DNA of 64,000 nt from Pirellulales bacterium (GCA_035546535.1 DASZWQ010000012.1:1-64000), one strand, 5' to 3'. Counted from the first letter of the stretch, positions 35,917-45,203 are shown. Notes: generated by a model from the letters alone, not told the origin. A program made the numbers and translations.

Positions 35917-37773
35917 TTAGTGGTTCAAAATGAATTCATTACTGTTGAGCAACACCCACCAGATGTCTTGCAGGGCGGCCATCCCGTCGCCGCCGCGAGC
36001 CGCCACCACAGCGTTGGCCATCTGCATTTCGCCCGCCGTGGGCTTGCGAGCCAGGGCCGACAGATACAGCACGTCGATCTTCTGGTTCGGCCGCATGTTG
36101 CTATTGGCCACTTTGTACAAGAAGCTGCCGGGCTCGTCCTTCGTGGCGTTCTGAATCAGATCGCCGTTCATCATCATCAGCGTCTGCGGAATCGTGCCGT
36201 TGAAGGTCGTTGTATCGTCTCCTTCATCGGTGCCGAAAGCGATGGTAAATTGTTCGAGCCAGGTTCCCTTGGTCTTTTCCTGCTGCTCGAAGGTGCCCTT
36301 GGTTTTGTCCGCCTCGGTGGCCACGAGGAGTGATTCGTACAACTCCTCGGCCCGCATCTGCCGCAGGTAGAAGTGGCTGAACAGCGGTTTCTCGCCCAGG
36401 GCTGGATCGTCGCGCTTGTTCTTGCTACCCATCTTGCTCGACAGCGAATACGCTTCGCTGAGCGTAATCCAGCGGATGAGCTGCTTCAGGTCATGGCCAT
36501 GCGCCGAGAATTCGCGCCCCAGGGTCTCGAGCAACTCGGGATGGGACGCGGCGTTGTGCGGCCCCAGGTCGTCGATCGGCTTGGTGAAGCCGTAGCCCAG
36601 GAAGTGGGCCCACATGCGATTGACGATTGCCTTGCCCAGGTATTCGCTGCGGACGATCAGCTTGGCCAGCTCTTCGCGGCGATTCACTTCGTCGGCGTAG
36701 CCGCTGCGATTGATTTGCGTTCCGTCGACGAACGTCGGGTACGCCACCTTGGTCGTACCATCGCGCAGCTCGAAATAGATTTCCGCTTCCTTGGGGTTCT
36801 TATTGCTCTCGCCGGCGAAGTCTTCGTTCTCCAGCCGCGCAAAGTCGACTTCCTGATTGCGCCCGCCGAACGTCCGCAGTGCCTTCGTCTGCCGGAAGAA
36901 GGCGTTCATGCCCCAGAACTGATCCTGCTTCCATTCGTTGAACGGGTGGTTGTGGCACTGCGTGCATTGCACTTGCAGGCCGAGGAAATAACGAGCGGTC
37001 TTGGCCGTGGCCGTGGCCGCGTTTTCCTGCAGATTGTCGAGCAGGAAGTTCACCGCGCCGTTGTAGTTCTCTTCGCCCGGCTTGCTGCAGCCGGTGGCAC
37101 TGACCAGTTCCGACACCATCGCGTCGTAGCTTTTGTTCTTCAAGAACGAGCGCCGCAGGTACTGCTGCATACCTTCGCGGTTCACCAGCCGACGCCGATC
37201 GCGCTGCGCCGGCGGACGACCAATCAGCAGATTGGTCCAGATGGCCGTCCAGTTGCGGGCGTATTCTTCGGTGTACTTGTCCGACTCGAGCAGCTTCTCG
37301 ACCAGAGCCCGTCGCTTGGCGGCCCCTTTTTCTTTGCTCGCGGCGTAGGCCGTTAATTCATCGACCGTGGGGATACGACCGAGCACGTCGAGGTACACGC
37401 GCCGGCACCACTCACCGTCGGTAGCGACGGGCGAAGCGCTGATGCCCGCGTCTTTCCAACCTTGGCGAATCGCGGCGTCGATCCCGGCGATGATCTCGGC
37501 GTCGGTCGTACGGCTGGAGGGTTCCGCGGGTGCTTCGAGCTTGCCGTCGGCCTTCTCGACTCGATCGGCAGCCGTCGCGGTTGCGGCGACAGGGATCGTT
37601 CGGCTCGTCGTCTTGTCGGCGGCCGAGGCCAGAGCACTTCCGAAAGCTAGAAGGAGCAGTCCCGCGACTGCAGCGCACTTGCAGTTGGTGGGTTGAGTGG
37701 CCAAGGCAGAACCGATCCCTGCTGCCCGCAGAATTGGTGGAATACAGCTAGAAAATCGCGGTCGAACAACCAC
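35917..37773 (-). CDS. DUF1549/DUF1553 family exported protein
   Basis: A 618-residue planctomycete protein. After a long N terminus with a hydrophobic signal-like part (CAAVAGLLLLAFGSALASA), residues about 90-290 form DUF1549 (WCRRVYLDVLGRIPT, TAIWTNLLIGRPPAQRD) and about 340-600 form DUF1553 (NRMWAHFLGYGFTKPIDDLG, HDLKQLIRWITLSEAYSLS, EFILNH end). QVQCTQCHNHPFNEW contains a CxxCH, typical of this family, which may bind haem. It is first in the two-gene unit with DUF1501. The start is uncertain: ATG at 37773 precedes the signal by about 28 residues, and a TTG just before the hydrophobic part is another option. Confidence 0.88.
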   Translation of the reverse strand: MVVRPRFSSCIPPILRAAGIGSALATQPTNCKCAAVAGLLLLAFGSALASAADKTTSRTIPVAATATAADRVEKADGKLEAPAEPSSRTTDAEIIAGIDAAIRQGWKDAGISASPVATDGEWCRRVYLDVLGRIPTVDELTAYAASKEKGAAKRRALVEKLLESDKYTEEYARNWTAIWTNLLIGRPPAQRDRRRLVNREGMQQYLRRSFLKNKSYDAMVSELVSATGCSKPGEENYNGAVNFLLDNLQENAATATAKTARYFLGLQVQCTQCHNHPFNEWKQDQFWGMNAFFRQTKALRTFGGRNQEVDFARLENEDFAGESNKNPKEAEIYFELRDGTTKVAYPTFVDGTQINRSGYADEVNRREELAKLIVRSEYLGKAIVNRMWAHFLGYGFTKPIDDLGPHNAASHPELLETLGREFSAHGHDLKQLIRWITLSEAYSLSSKMGSKNKRDDPALGEKPLFSHFYLRQMRAEELYESLLVATEADKTKGTFEQQEKTKGTWLEQFTIAFGTDEGDDTTTFNGTIPQTLMMMNGDLIQNATKDEPGSFLYKVANSNMRPNQKIDVLYLSALARKPTAGEMQMANAVVAARGGDGMAALQDIWWVLLNSNEFILNH

Positions 37774-37914
37774 CGCACACGCTCGATTCTAAGCCCGGTG
37801 ACGCCGTCGGTCACCATTCCGAAACCGGTCGAAAAATTTTTTGATTTTTTGATTCCGACGAGGCTAAGCGGGATAAGTTTGGCCTCAATCCTCCCAAAAC
37901 GAAACAGTCCAAAG

Positions 37915-37950
37915 TGTATCGTTTTGCAACACATGTACGAAAACGATACA
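37915..37950. promoter_or_regulatory. perfect 11-bp inverted repeat upstream of the DUF1549 gene
   Basis: TGTATCGTTTT pairs with AAAACGATACA across a 14-base spacer. It is about 145 bases upstream of the start. The A+T-rich arms look like a protein-binding operator more than a terminator, because no G+C-rich core is present. Confidence 0.5.
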
Positions 37951-37962
37951 AGATACAAACGG

Positions 37963-38006
37963 AACGAGTCGAGAACCGTCTGCCCTTAGGAGGTTCTCGA
38001 CTCGTT
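37963..38006. terminator. perfect 15-bp hairpin
   Basis: AACGAGTCGAGAACC and GGTTCTCGACTCGTT form a perfect stem with a 14-base loop, followed on the plus strand by AGTTTT. It could end a plus-strand transcript, though no plus-strand gene is seen before it, or serve as a minus-strand leader structure for the DUF1549 gene. Confidence 0.45.
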
Positions 38007-38310
38007 AGTTTTAGCGGTAGGTCGCCGGTGCCTCGCTTACCGGCCGAAGTTGGATTTTAGGGCTTGCGCGACCCTGCATCTGGTTGGTGCTCACCCAACA
38101 TTTACCGCATTACCGTTTGCGCCCCTGACCTCTTCTCGAACCGGCCCCGTTGCTATGCTCTGTTCCGAGCCTCTTCGATAGCTTGGAAAAGCATCGCTCT
38201 CGAACACACGATGCCGTCGTAAAGCAAACACCGTGCCAGATGACTGGGCGGGGGGCATTCGCGCCTCGGATGAGGCGACTCGCCGAGCGCCCTGGGCTCG
38301 CGGATTACCG

Positions 38311-40308
38311 TCAGGCGGCTTCGCTGAACTGCGCGCTGTAGAGCCGACCGTACAATTCCGATCTTCGTAGTAGTTCGTCGTGCGTGCCGACGTCGAGGAT
38401 CCGCCCCCCTTGCATGACCACGATCCGATCCGCCAGGGCCAAGGTGGCGGTCCGGTGCGTGATGATGACGGTCGTGCGATTGCGAATGAACTGCTCGAGC
38501 ACTTTGTGGATCAACTGCTCGCTTTCCACGTCGATCTGGCTCGTGGCTTCGTCCAGGATCAACAGGCTGGGGTCGCGCATGATCGCGCGGGCCAGGGCGA
38601 TCCGCTGTCGCTGCCCGCCGGAAAGCAGGCTCCCCCGCGGCCCGACCACGGTCTCGTAGCCGTGGGTAAGCTTCGTTTCGATGAACTGGGCGTGGGCCTG
38701 CTGGGCCGCGGCCCTCACCTGGGCGGGCGTGGCCTGCGGCGAGCCGTAGCAAATGTTGTTGTAGACGGTGTCGTCGAACAGCAGCGTCTCCTGCGTCACC
38801 AGCCCGATCTGCGAGCGAATGTCCGAGAGCCGCGCGTCGCGCAGATCGACGCCGTCGATCCGCACGTGCCCCTTGATCGGGTCGTAAAAGCGCGGAATCA
38901 AATTGGCCAGGGTCGTCTTGCCACAGCCATTGGGACCGACGATCGCGATCGTTTCGCCGAAGCCAATCCGCAGGTTGATGTCCTGCAGCACCGGATGGCC
39001 TTGCGCGTAATGGAACTGCACGCCCTCGAACACCAGCTCGCGACGATGCCGGGCCAGCGGAACAGGCTGGACCGGGTCGACGACGCTGGGGCGCCGGTCG
39101 ATGAGCTGATAAATCCGATCGGCCGCGGCGCTGGCGCGCTGGATGCGGCTATAGACTTCGGACAACTTGCGGGCCGGGTCGCTCGCCCCCGCCAGCAGGC
39201 CGAAGAACACGATCAAAGGCTCGATCATCAGCGGCCGCTCGCTCATCTTGATGCCGAACAAATGCGTCTTCTGGTTGATGCCCAGGTACGCTCCGGCCAA
39301 TAGCGCGACGCAAATCGTCGAGATGCCCAGGATTTCGGTGAGCGGCCGGGTGAGCGAGTCGTAGCGGGCGATCCGCATCGACTTGTGATAGAACTTTTTG
39401 CTGTTCAGGTGGAAGCGTCGCCGCTCATAGCGTTCCATGGTGAACGCCTTTACGACCTTGATTCCCTGCAGCGTTTCGTCGAGCGTGCTGTAGATCTGCG
39501 ACATTTCCTCCATCGCCCGGCGATTGGCCCGCTTGAGCGCCTTGGACAAGGCGTTAATGCTCACGGCCGCCAGCGGCGCCAATAGCATCGACAAGAGCAA
39601 TAGCTGCCAACTGATCCAGGCCGCTCCCGCCAGGCAGGCGATCATCTTCAGCGGCTCGCGCACGAACTTGCCGAACAGTTCGCGCAGCCCGTTGGCCAGA
39701 CATTCGGTGTCGTAGGTGAACCGGCTCATCAGGTCGCTGGCCCCCTCGGCATTGAAATGCGCGAGGTCCATGCGGAGGGTGTGCCGGTAGAACGTCTTGG
39801 TGAGATCGAAAATTGCCAACTGCACGACCCGCGACACGAGTATCGAGTTGATGATCAACAGGATGCATTTCAGCAGCGTGCTAATCACCAGCAGGCCCGC
39901 CACGATCACCACGGTTTGAAAGGCGTCGCGCGGCAGGTAGGGGCCGATGATGTTTGCTTTCAGCCATTCGTTGCGCGCGAGCGCTCGCTCTTCGGCTGCG
40001 AGTTGTTGCTCGGCACGGCTTTTGTCGCGATGCAGCCCGGCTTCTTTGTCTCCCGGCTCGGCCTTCAGCTCGGCATCGCAGCGCGCGATCTCGGCTTCCA
40101 GGCTGGCGATGCGTTTGTTGGAAAGATCGATCGACCGGTCAGCCCATTCGTGCAGCGATTTGCCTTCCAAGGCGACGGCGATGAACGGATAGATGGTGCT
40201 GATGCTGCCGCCCCACAACACGGCCACGCCCAAGGCGCACACGACCGAGGCTGCAAACGTCCAGCGGTGCCGCAGCGTAAGGCGCAGCGCCCTGGCAAAG
40301 TTGTTCAT
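38311..40308 (-). CDS. ABC transporter, fused membrane and ATPase domains (MsbA-like)
   Basis: A 665-residue ABC exporter half-transporter. Six membrane helices are followed by an ATPase domain with Walker A VGPNGCGKTTL, signature LLSGGQRQRIALARAI, Walker B SLLILDEATSQID and His switch VIITHRTATL. The first loop after helix 1 is unusually long: about 80 residues with heptad-like Glu/Arg/Lys/Ala sequence (RIASLEAEIARCDAEL, EQQLAAEERALAR), predicted as coiled coil on the outer side. The family normally has a short loop there. It likely works as a homodimer moving a lipid or peptide. The ATG at 40308 begins MNNFARALRL just before helix 1. Confidence 0.9.
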   Translation of the reverse strand: MNNFARALRLTLRHRWTFAASVVCALGVAVLWGGSISTIYPFIAVALEGKSLHEWADRSIDLSNKRIASLEAEIARCDAELKAEPGDKEAGLHRDKSRAEQQLAAEERALARNEWLKANIIGPYLPRDAFQTVVIVAGLLVISTLLKCILLIINSILVSRVVQLAIFDLTKTFYRHTLRMDLAHFNAEGASDLMSRFTYDTECLANGLRELFGKFVREPLKMIACLAGAAWISWQLLLLSMLLAPLAAVSINALSKALKRANRRAMEEMSQIYSTLDETLQGIKVVKAFTMERYERRRFHLNSKKFYHKSMRIARYDSLTRPLTEILGISTICVALLAGAYLGINQKTHLFGIKMSERPLMIEPLIVFFGLLAGASDPARKLSEVYSRIQRASAAADRIYQLIDRRPSVVDPVQPVPLARHRRELVFEGVQFHYAQGHPVLQDINLRIGFGETIAIVGPNGCGKTTLANLIPRFYDPIKGHVRIDGVDLRDARLSDIRSQIGLVTQETLLFDDTVYNNICYGSPQATPAQVRAAAQQAHAQFIETKLTHGYETVVGPRGSLLSGGQRQRIALARAIMRDPSLLILDEATSQIDVESEQLIHKVLEQFIRNRTTVIITHRTATLALADRIVVMQGGRILDVGTHDELLRRSELYGRLYSAQFSEAA

Positions 40309-40493
40309 CCCTGAACCCCCTGCACGTGAAGGAACCGATTGACCCGACAATCGCCACGGATCCGCACGAAGGGCCGATCCGAAAGCGGCAATTCAAGCCG
40401 CACCTTGTAGCAGAAGCGCAAAAACGGGCCAAGATCGCTTGCAGCAGCGTGCTAGCAGCAGCGCTTGCCGCCGTTGAAGGAGGGAAAAATGCG

Positions 40494-40547
40494 ATCCGCA
40501 GTGTTCATGCCGCCCGAGCGGCACCCGAAGGCATGAACACTGCGGAT
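40494..40547 (-). terminator. strong intrinsic terminator after the phosphoesterase gene
   Basis: ATCCGCAGTGTTCATGCC and its exact complement form an 18-bp stem with an 18-base loop. On the minus strand the stem is followed by CGCATTTTT. It lies 49 bases after the phosphoesterase stop and before the ABC gene, where a terminator is expected. Confidence 0.65.
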
Positions 40548-40595
40548 GAATTTTGCCACTGCTTCACGCCGCGTCCGGCGCTAGCGTCCAAGAAG

Positions 40596-41462
40596 CTACG
40601 CCAGCCGTTTGATCCGCCCCACCAGCTCGTCATGGCCGAACGTCCGATCCAGCGGCACCAACAGATACGTCGCCAGGTCGCTGCAGCAATCGAGAATGAT
40701 CTGCGTGTCGTTGGGCACGCCAAAGCCGTTCGCACACGGCTCATGCCCGTGGATCAAGATCGTGGCGTTGACCTTCTTGGCGAAGGCCTTGGCGTTCTCC
40801 GGGCGGTAATCGCGCCCCCACACCATGCGGAACACGTCGCCGTTCTCCTTCAGGTCGAGCGCTTCGAGCGGACGTTTCAAGATCGTCGCGTCGAAGCCGC
40901 GCAGCTCGACCTGCTCGGGCAGGCTATGACATACGAACACCCCGCCCGGCAGCCGTACCCCCAAAGGACAGCTGCGCAAGAATTCGACGTACGCCTCGCG
41001 CACTTTCTCGGTCGCCGCGCCGTACATCTCTTGCAAGCCCAGGCGGAACATCAGGTTCAACATCCGCTTGGCTTTGAGGATCGGGTAGTCGGTCAGCTCG
41101 GCCAGTTCATGGTTCGACATGATGAAATGCACGCGCTCGGGATAAGTGGCCTTCAGCTTGGCCACGTCTTCGAGCATGCCGTGCGACATGTCGCCGTTGT
41201 TGGTGGGGTAGGTCGGCCCACCGTGGCAGACTTCCTGCATAATCAGGTGCCGGCGCGGATTATGCTCGAGATCCGCGATGCGCTTGATGGCGTTGAAATT
41301 TCGCCGATTACCGTGCAAGTCGGCCGTGATCATCACGTCGTCGCCGACCTCGGCCGACAACACGACCACGTTGCCGTCGCGCGTGGGTGTTTCCAGGTTG
41401 GCTTTCGTCGCCCTCTTGTATGTGGCGATGATTCCTTCGATGTACTCGATGCTCGCGACCAT
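40596..41462 (-). CDS. calcineurin-like metallophosphoesterase
   Basis: A 288-residue metallophosphoesterase. ITADLHGNRRNF is motif I, NGDMSHGML follows, IMSNHELAE is the NHE motif, and VCHSLPEQ and ILIHGHEPCANG carry the later His ligands. The two-metal site is therefore complete apart from an altered motif II. The family includes Ser/Thr phosphatases, Ap4A hydrolases and cyclic nucleotide phosphodiesterases; the N-terminal 50 residues and the C-terminal part do not fit one subgroup that I recognise. It is alone on the minus strand with its own terminator. Confidence 0.85.
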   Translation of the reverse strand: MVASIEYIEGIIATYKRATKANLETPTRDGNVVVLSAEVGDDVMITADLHGNRRNFNAIKRIADLEHNPRRHLIMQEVCHGGPTYPTNNGDMSHGMLEDVAKLKATYPERVHFIMSNHELAELTDYPILKAKRMLNLMFRLGLQEMYGAATEKVREAYVEFLRSCPLGVRLPGGVFVCHSLPEQVELRGFDATILKRPLEALDLKENGDVFRMVWGRDYRPENAKAFAKKVNATILIHGHEPCANGFGVPNDTQIILDCCSDLATYLLVPLDRTFGHDELVGRIKRLA

Positions 41463-41562
41463 GTATCACAGCATAACAAGAGGAGTCGGGACCGCGATAA
41501 ACCTGCCCTGGAAATCGTGTCGCGGCGGAGGCTGCAAGCGCCGCAAAGAATCTGCCCCCCAA

Positions 41563-42687
41563 TCAATCGCTCCCCGCGCCCCCGCGAGGCTTGCCGTCTG
41601 CGGGCGACATAGCAGCGATCCACTCCCGCACCAGCGCCAAACCCTCTTCGTGTACGAGCCGTTTGCCGAGCTCGGGCATCATGATCCCAGCATCGGTCGA
41701 ACCGGTGCGAAATGCCAGAATCGACTCCTCGGGCTTGCCCGGCACGATGTCGTACGACAGTCCGCCCGAGCCGCGCCCGGCCGCCACCGGCGACTTCATG
41801 AAGCCCCAGGCCGTGGGATTCGTCTGCGAGGCCAGCAGGTCCAGGCCCGAATTCCTGGCCGGTCCGGCCGGATTGTGGCAGTGAGCGCAATTGATTTCCA
41901 GCCAGGCGCGGGCCCGCTCGTCGAGCGTGCCCGAGTGCGGATCATCCCACACGGCCAGCCGCGGGGCGGCGTCGGGAGCAGGTGCGCCGGTCAAGGCGCC
42001 CGTGCGCGTCCAATGGGCCAGTTGGTTCTCAGCGCCGTCGGCATACGCGAAGTCGCGGTTCAGGTGCCGCGCCTTGGGACCCAGCGGCGTCATCGTCTCG
42101 CCCTGCTTGTGGCACCCTTTGCACTGGTTGGCGTTGGGGATGATGTAGTTGTTCTTTCGCTCGCTGCCGTCGGTGTGAATCCAACTGACGTCGACCGTGC
42201 CGCCGGCCACGTCGAGTAGCGCCTCGGTCTGGTCGGCGTTCCAGATGTACGGCAAACCGACCCAACCTTCGGCGTCGTGCCGCAAGATGCGTGTCTCCAG
42301 CAGCCGCTCGCCCAGCTCGGGCTTGCGCATGTCGACCGGATAGGCGAACGTCTTGGCGATGATCGTGCCTACCGGGAAGTCGAACGACTCATTAGCGCTG
42401 TACTTGGCGCTGGTTCCCTTGGGCAGCTTGACGAAGCGATGCTTCGACGTGTAGTCGGAAAACAGCGGCGTGTTCAGATCGTAGGGAATGACTCCCTCGA
42501 CCGGTTCTTGCGTGGCGCCGTTGCCCGTGAACAGCCCATACGCCGAAAGTTTTTCCGGCGCGGCTGGCACTTCTGGTGCGGGCGAAGCACGACCGCAGCC
42601 GCTTGCCAGCAGCGCCAGCCAACCGAGCAAAAGGCACACGCCGCTTCGCGCAGAGAACGAACAGAATCGGCACACGTTTGCGCTCAC
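41563..42687 (-). CDS. dihaem c-type cytochrome lipoprotein (SO2930/TIGR03806 type)
   Basis: A 374-residue exported lipoprotein, lipobox LLASGCG. Two haem c motifs are visible: CKGCHK at about residue 190 and CAHCHN at about 270. The N-terminal half has GVIPYDLNTPLFSDYTSKHRF, characteristic of the TIGR03806 (HNE_0200/SO2930) group, whose genes occur next to TIGR03805 beta-helix proteins. The start overlaps the stop of the beta-helix gene by four bases, so both are made from one message. The electron donor or substrate is unknown. It probably acts on the periplasmic side. Confidence 0.87.
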   Translation of the reverse strand: MSANVCRFCSFSARSGVCLLLGWLALLASGCGRASPAPEVPAAPEKLSAYGLFTGNGATQEPVEGVIPYDLNTPLFSDYTSKHRFVKLPKGTSAKYSANESFDFPVGTIIAKTFAYPVDMRKPELGERLLETRILRHDAEGWVGLPYIWNADQTEALLDVAGGTVDVSWIHTDGSERKNNYIIPNANQCKGCHKQGETMTPLGPKARHLNRDFAYADGAENQLAHWTRTGALTGAPAPDAAPRLAVWDDPHSGTLDERARAWLEINCAHCHNPAGPARNSGLDLLASQTNPTAWGFMKSPVAAGRGSGGLSYDIVPGKPEESILAFRTGSTDAGIMMPELGKRLVHEEGLALVREWIAAMSPADGKPRGGAGSD

Positions 42688-43979
42688 TTCACGCCGGCGA
42701 TGGCGACGGGCTTCAGAGCCGTGAGCTCGCCTTCGTAATCCGTCAGCTCGCGGACAATGTTCGGCTTCTTGTTCGCCAGCACGTTCGCCGGGGTAAACGC
42801 ACCGCCATCGAAATTCACGAAGCTGGCATCCCCGTTATTGCGGATGCGAATGCGCTTGTCCTCGGGCAGGTTGCCGTCGACCAGCTTCTTCTCGTCGCGC
42901 ATACCGTCATACATGATATCCGGAAACGGCGTTCCCAGGATCTTGCCAAGGATGCCGCCCAGGTCGCCGCCCGGATTTTCGCCGTTCTTGGCGAACTTGT
43001 TGTCGTGGATGTAGACCGCCTCGCAGTAGGGATCGTACTTCTCGTCCTTGATCGGCTTCTGGTTGATCAGGTAGCTGACGACCAACAAGCCCGTGCTGTT
43101 GTTGTTCTCGACCGTGTTGCCGAAGAACTCCACCTGGTCGTTGGCCATCAGCATCATGCCGGTGCCGGGCGGAACGGTCGCCACGATATTTCCCTTGGGA
43201 GCGAAATTCTCGTGGTTGTTCCCCTCGACCTTGTTATCGAACACGCGGCAGCCGCGTCCGTCCTTCTTCGGCAGGTCGGGAAGCGAGAAGACCAGGATGC
43301 CGCCGGCATTGTCGGTGGCCACGTTTTCATAGACGTCGGCATTGATCGAGTTCTCGATCTCGATGCCGGCCACGTTCTTTTCGGCGCGATTGCGGCGGAC
43401 GATGATGTTCTCGGACTGGCCCACGTAGATGCCCGCATCCGAAGCGCCGATCGCTACGGAATCTTCAATCAGCACGTCCTTGCAGAGCACGGGATACAAG
43501 CCGTAAGCGCCGTTGGTCTCCTTGGCGCCGCCGGTCCACTCAGCACGCACGCGACGGAAAGCGACGCGGGTCGTGTCCTGCACCTTGATGGCGTCCCCTT
43601 TGCAATCCTCGACGGCCAGATCCTCGATCAGCACGTCCTCGGGGCACTTGATACGTAGTCCTTCGCCGCCCGTGCCCTGCTGCTGCTTGGCGAAGCTGAG
43701 AATGGTCTTATCCGGCCCCTGACCGCGAATCGTGACGTGACTCACGTCCTCCAGCGACAGGGTGGCGTTGAAATCGAATTTGCCTTCGCCGAACTCGATG
43801 ACCGACTGCGGCTTGGCGTTGATTAAAGCGGTTTGAGCGCGCTTCTGGGCGTCGGGTCCAACCTCGATGCGGGTGACGTTGTTGGCGGCCGGCTTCTTGG
43901 CGCTCGGCGCGTGGCTGCAGCCGGCGACGAGGGTAGTGGCAACCAGCAGGGTTGCGGCGGAAAACAGCGTTGCGCGCAC
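42684..43979 (-). CDS. parallel beta-helix lipoprotein (TIGR03805 type)
   Basis: A 431-residue lipoprotein (lipobox TLVAGCS) with a right-handed parallel beta-helix between about residues 50 and 330. The repeats show the usual Asn/Val/Ile-rich strands: VLIEDLAVEDCKGDAI, VLIEDSVAIGASDAGI, IIVRRNRAEKNVAGIE, NADVYENVATDNAGGI, VEFFGNTVENNNSTGL. This is the partner family of the dihaem cytochrome that overlaps its 3' end. Such helices often bind or cleave polysaccharide, yet no catalytic residues are evident. The signal starts at 43979. Confidence 0.88.
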   Translation of the reverse strand: MRATLFSAATLLVATTLVAGCSHAPSAKKPAANNVTRIEVGPDAQKRAQTALINAKPQSVIEFGEGKFDFNATLSLEDVSHVTIRGQGPDKTILSFAKQQQGTGGEGLRIKCPEDVLIEDLAVEDCKGDAIKVQDTTRVAFRRVRAEWTGGAKETNGAYGLYPVLCKDVLIEDSVAIGASDAGIYVGQSENIIVRRNRAEKNVAGIEIENSINADVYENVATDNAGGILVFSLPDLPKKDGRGCRVFDNKVEGNNHENFAPKGNIVATVPPGTGMMLMANDQVEFFGNTVENNNSTGLLVVSYLINQKPIKDEKYDPYCEAVYIHDNKFAKNGENPGGDLGGILGKILGTPFPDIMYDGMRDEKKLVDGNLPEDKRIRIRNNGDASFVNFDGGAFTPANVLANKKPNIVRELTDYEGELTALKPVAIAGVK

Positions 43980-44689
43980 GATAAGTCTCCTTAGCCGAAG
44001 CAGATTGCAAAAACCGAGGCGAGAATTCGACCCGGGCCCGCGACCGCCACTTGACGCGAGCTACCAGATCACGCGGCGCTGCCCCCCGGGACGCGTCGCC
44101 GCCTCATTATAGACATGGGGCCACGGTCCTAGAAAGGCGTTTGCTGGCAAGGCTCAACAGCGGAAATCCGCTCCGCCGCCCCCATTCAGCCGGCCGTGTT
44201 CGAGGCCGTGTCCCCGGTCTCCCAGCTTCGGACCTCGCCGGCACTCGCCGGATACGACGATCAGATGCTCCGGCCGGGCAAGAAGCCTCCGAAGCCGCGG
44301 CCTGCAGAGACTTTTCCGCCCGCAACAGGCCTGCGGATCGTGAGGATTTGCTCGATTTTGCCGCTCCTGCGGGCCGATAAGCCTGGGTAGACGGTCCTGC
44401 TGCCGACGCAGCAAGGGCCGAATCGCCAAACAATCTTGGCGGCGCCCCAGACAATCGAACGATTGCCGGTCCCGGCGGATGGCTCGCCCGCAGTGGCGAA
44501 GCAGAAGCCGTGGTCATCCGGGCCGTTCACTGCCGGGCGCCGCATTGAGAAATTTCCCGGGGGGGATTGCAGCTGCGGCCGATCAAAACCGATCGGTCGC
44601 ACGCTGCTAACGGATCGCTGGAGAGGATCGCCGACCGCCGTCGACCGGGGGCGTTGGTGGTGATCCGAGCGAAAAAGGAATTTTGGCAA
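43980..44689. other. intergenic region without a clear gene
   Basis: About 710 bases between two divergent genes (beta-helix on minus, Cys-rich lipoprotein on plus). Open frames on both strands (for example 44261-44689 minus) are long enough to notice but show no domain and Arg/Ser-rich composition. No clear promoter or RNA was identified. It is the longest stretch in the window with nothing assigned. Confidence 0.45.
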
Positions 44690-45076
44690 ATGAAGAGGTT
44701 ACTTTTGGCCGTCAGTCTGGCGGCGCTCGTCAGCTCGAGTTCCGGCTGCTGCTTGTTCGACCGGATCTTTGGCCACGGCGGCTGCGCAGCCTGCTGCGGT
44801 AAATGCGGACCGTATCCGGGCGGATGCTACCAGCAATACAACCCAGGCGGCACTTGCGGACCTGGCTGTGGGCCGGGGGCTTGCGGAGGAGGATGTGGTC
44901 CCGGCGGTTGCGGACCTGGCGATTGCTCGCCAGGGTGCGCTCGGGCCACGGGCAGTGGACCGTACGATGAGTCGGCTTTCGCCGGGCCGCCCTCGGGGGC
45001 CGTCACCTATCCGTACTACACGACGCGCGGCCCACGCGATTTCCTCGCGAGCAATCCGCGCGGTATCGGCCCGTAA
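44690..45076 (+). CDS. Gly/Cys-rich small lipoprotein
   Basis: A 128-residue secreted protein. The N terminus KRLLLAVSLAALVSSSSGC is a lipoprotein signal with lipobox ending in the double Cys. The middle (about 28-82) is a Cys/Gly/Pro-rich repeat of GxCGPGG units with more than fifteen Cys in total, and the end is GPRDFLASNPRGIGP. Proteins like this are typical of planctomycetes and of unknown function; the many Cys could cross-link in the cell envelope. The ATG at 44690 has AAAAGGA upstream, and a clean terminator follows at 45109-45159. Confidence 0.8.
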   Translation: MKRLLLAVSLAALVSSSSGCCLFDRIFGHGGCAACCGKCGPYPGGCYQQYNPGGTCGPGCGPGACGGGCGPGGCGPGDCSPGCARATGSGPYDESAFAGPPSGAVTYPYYTTRGPRDFLASNPRGIGP

Positions 45077-45108
45077 GCGACCAAAGAGAATTAGTCGGGG
45101 GGACTAAC

Positions 45109-45159
45109 GGGAGACACTCTGCCAGCGCTACGGCGCCGCGGAGTGTCTCCCTGTTTTTT
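45109..45159 (+). terminator. intrinsic terminator after the Gly/Cys-rich lipoprotein
   Basis: GGGAGACACTC pairs with GAGTGTCTCCC (11 bp) around a 21-base loop, followed by TGTTTTTT. It lies 32 bases after the stop on the plus strand. Confidence 0.85.
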
Positions 45160-45203
45160 GCGCGCCGCCGGTTCTGGCACACCTCAGGCAAGCCTCCACG
45201 GGA

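Larger units (their letters stand above)
37774..38310. other. long A+T-rich intergenic region with two hairpins
   Basis: About 537 bases between the DUF1549 start and the end of the ABC gene, both minus-strand. No convincing gene. It is locally A+T-rich near 37830-37960 and holds two strong inverted repeats (separate entries). It must include the promoter of the DUF1549 gene. Confidence 0.5.

Noticed and set aside
44100-44689. A stretch with GGCTTATCGG on the minus strand resembling the 3' end of RNase P RNA
   Set aside because: The other conserved pieces of RNase P RNA (GGAAAGTCC, ACAGAA) are absent, so the match is by chance.
44261-44689. A 142-residue minus-strand open frame
   Set aside because: No domain, no ribosome site and composition like non-coding DNA.
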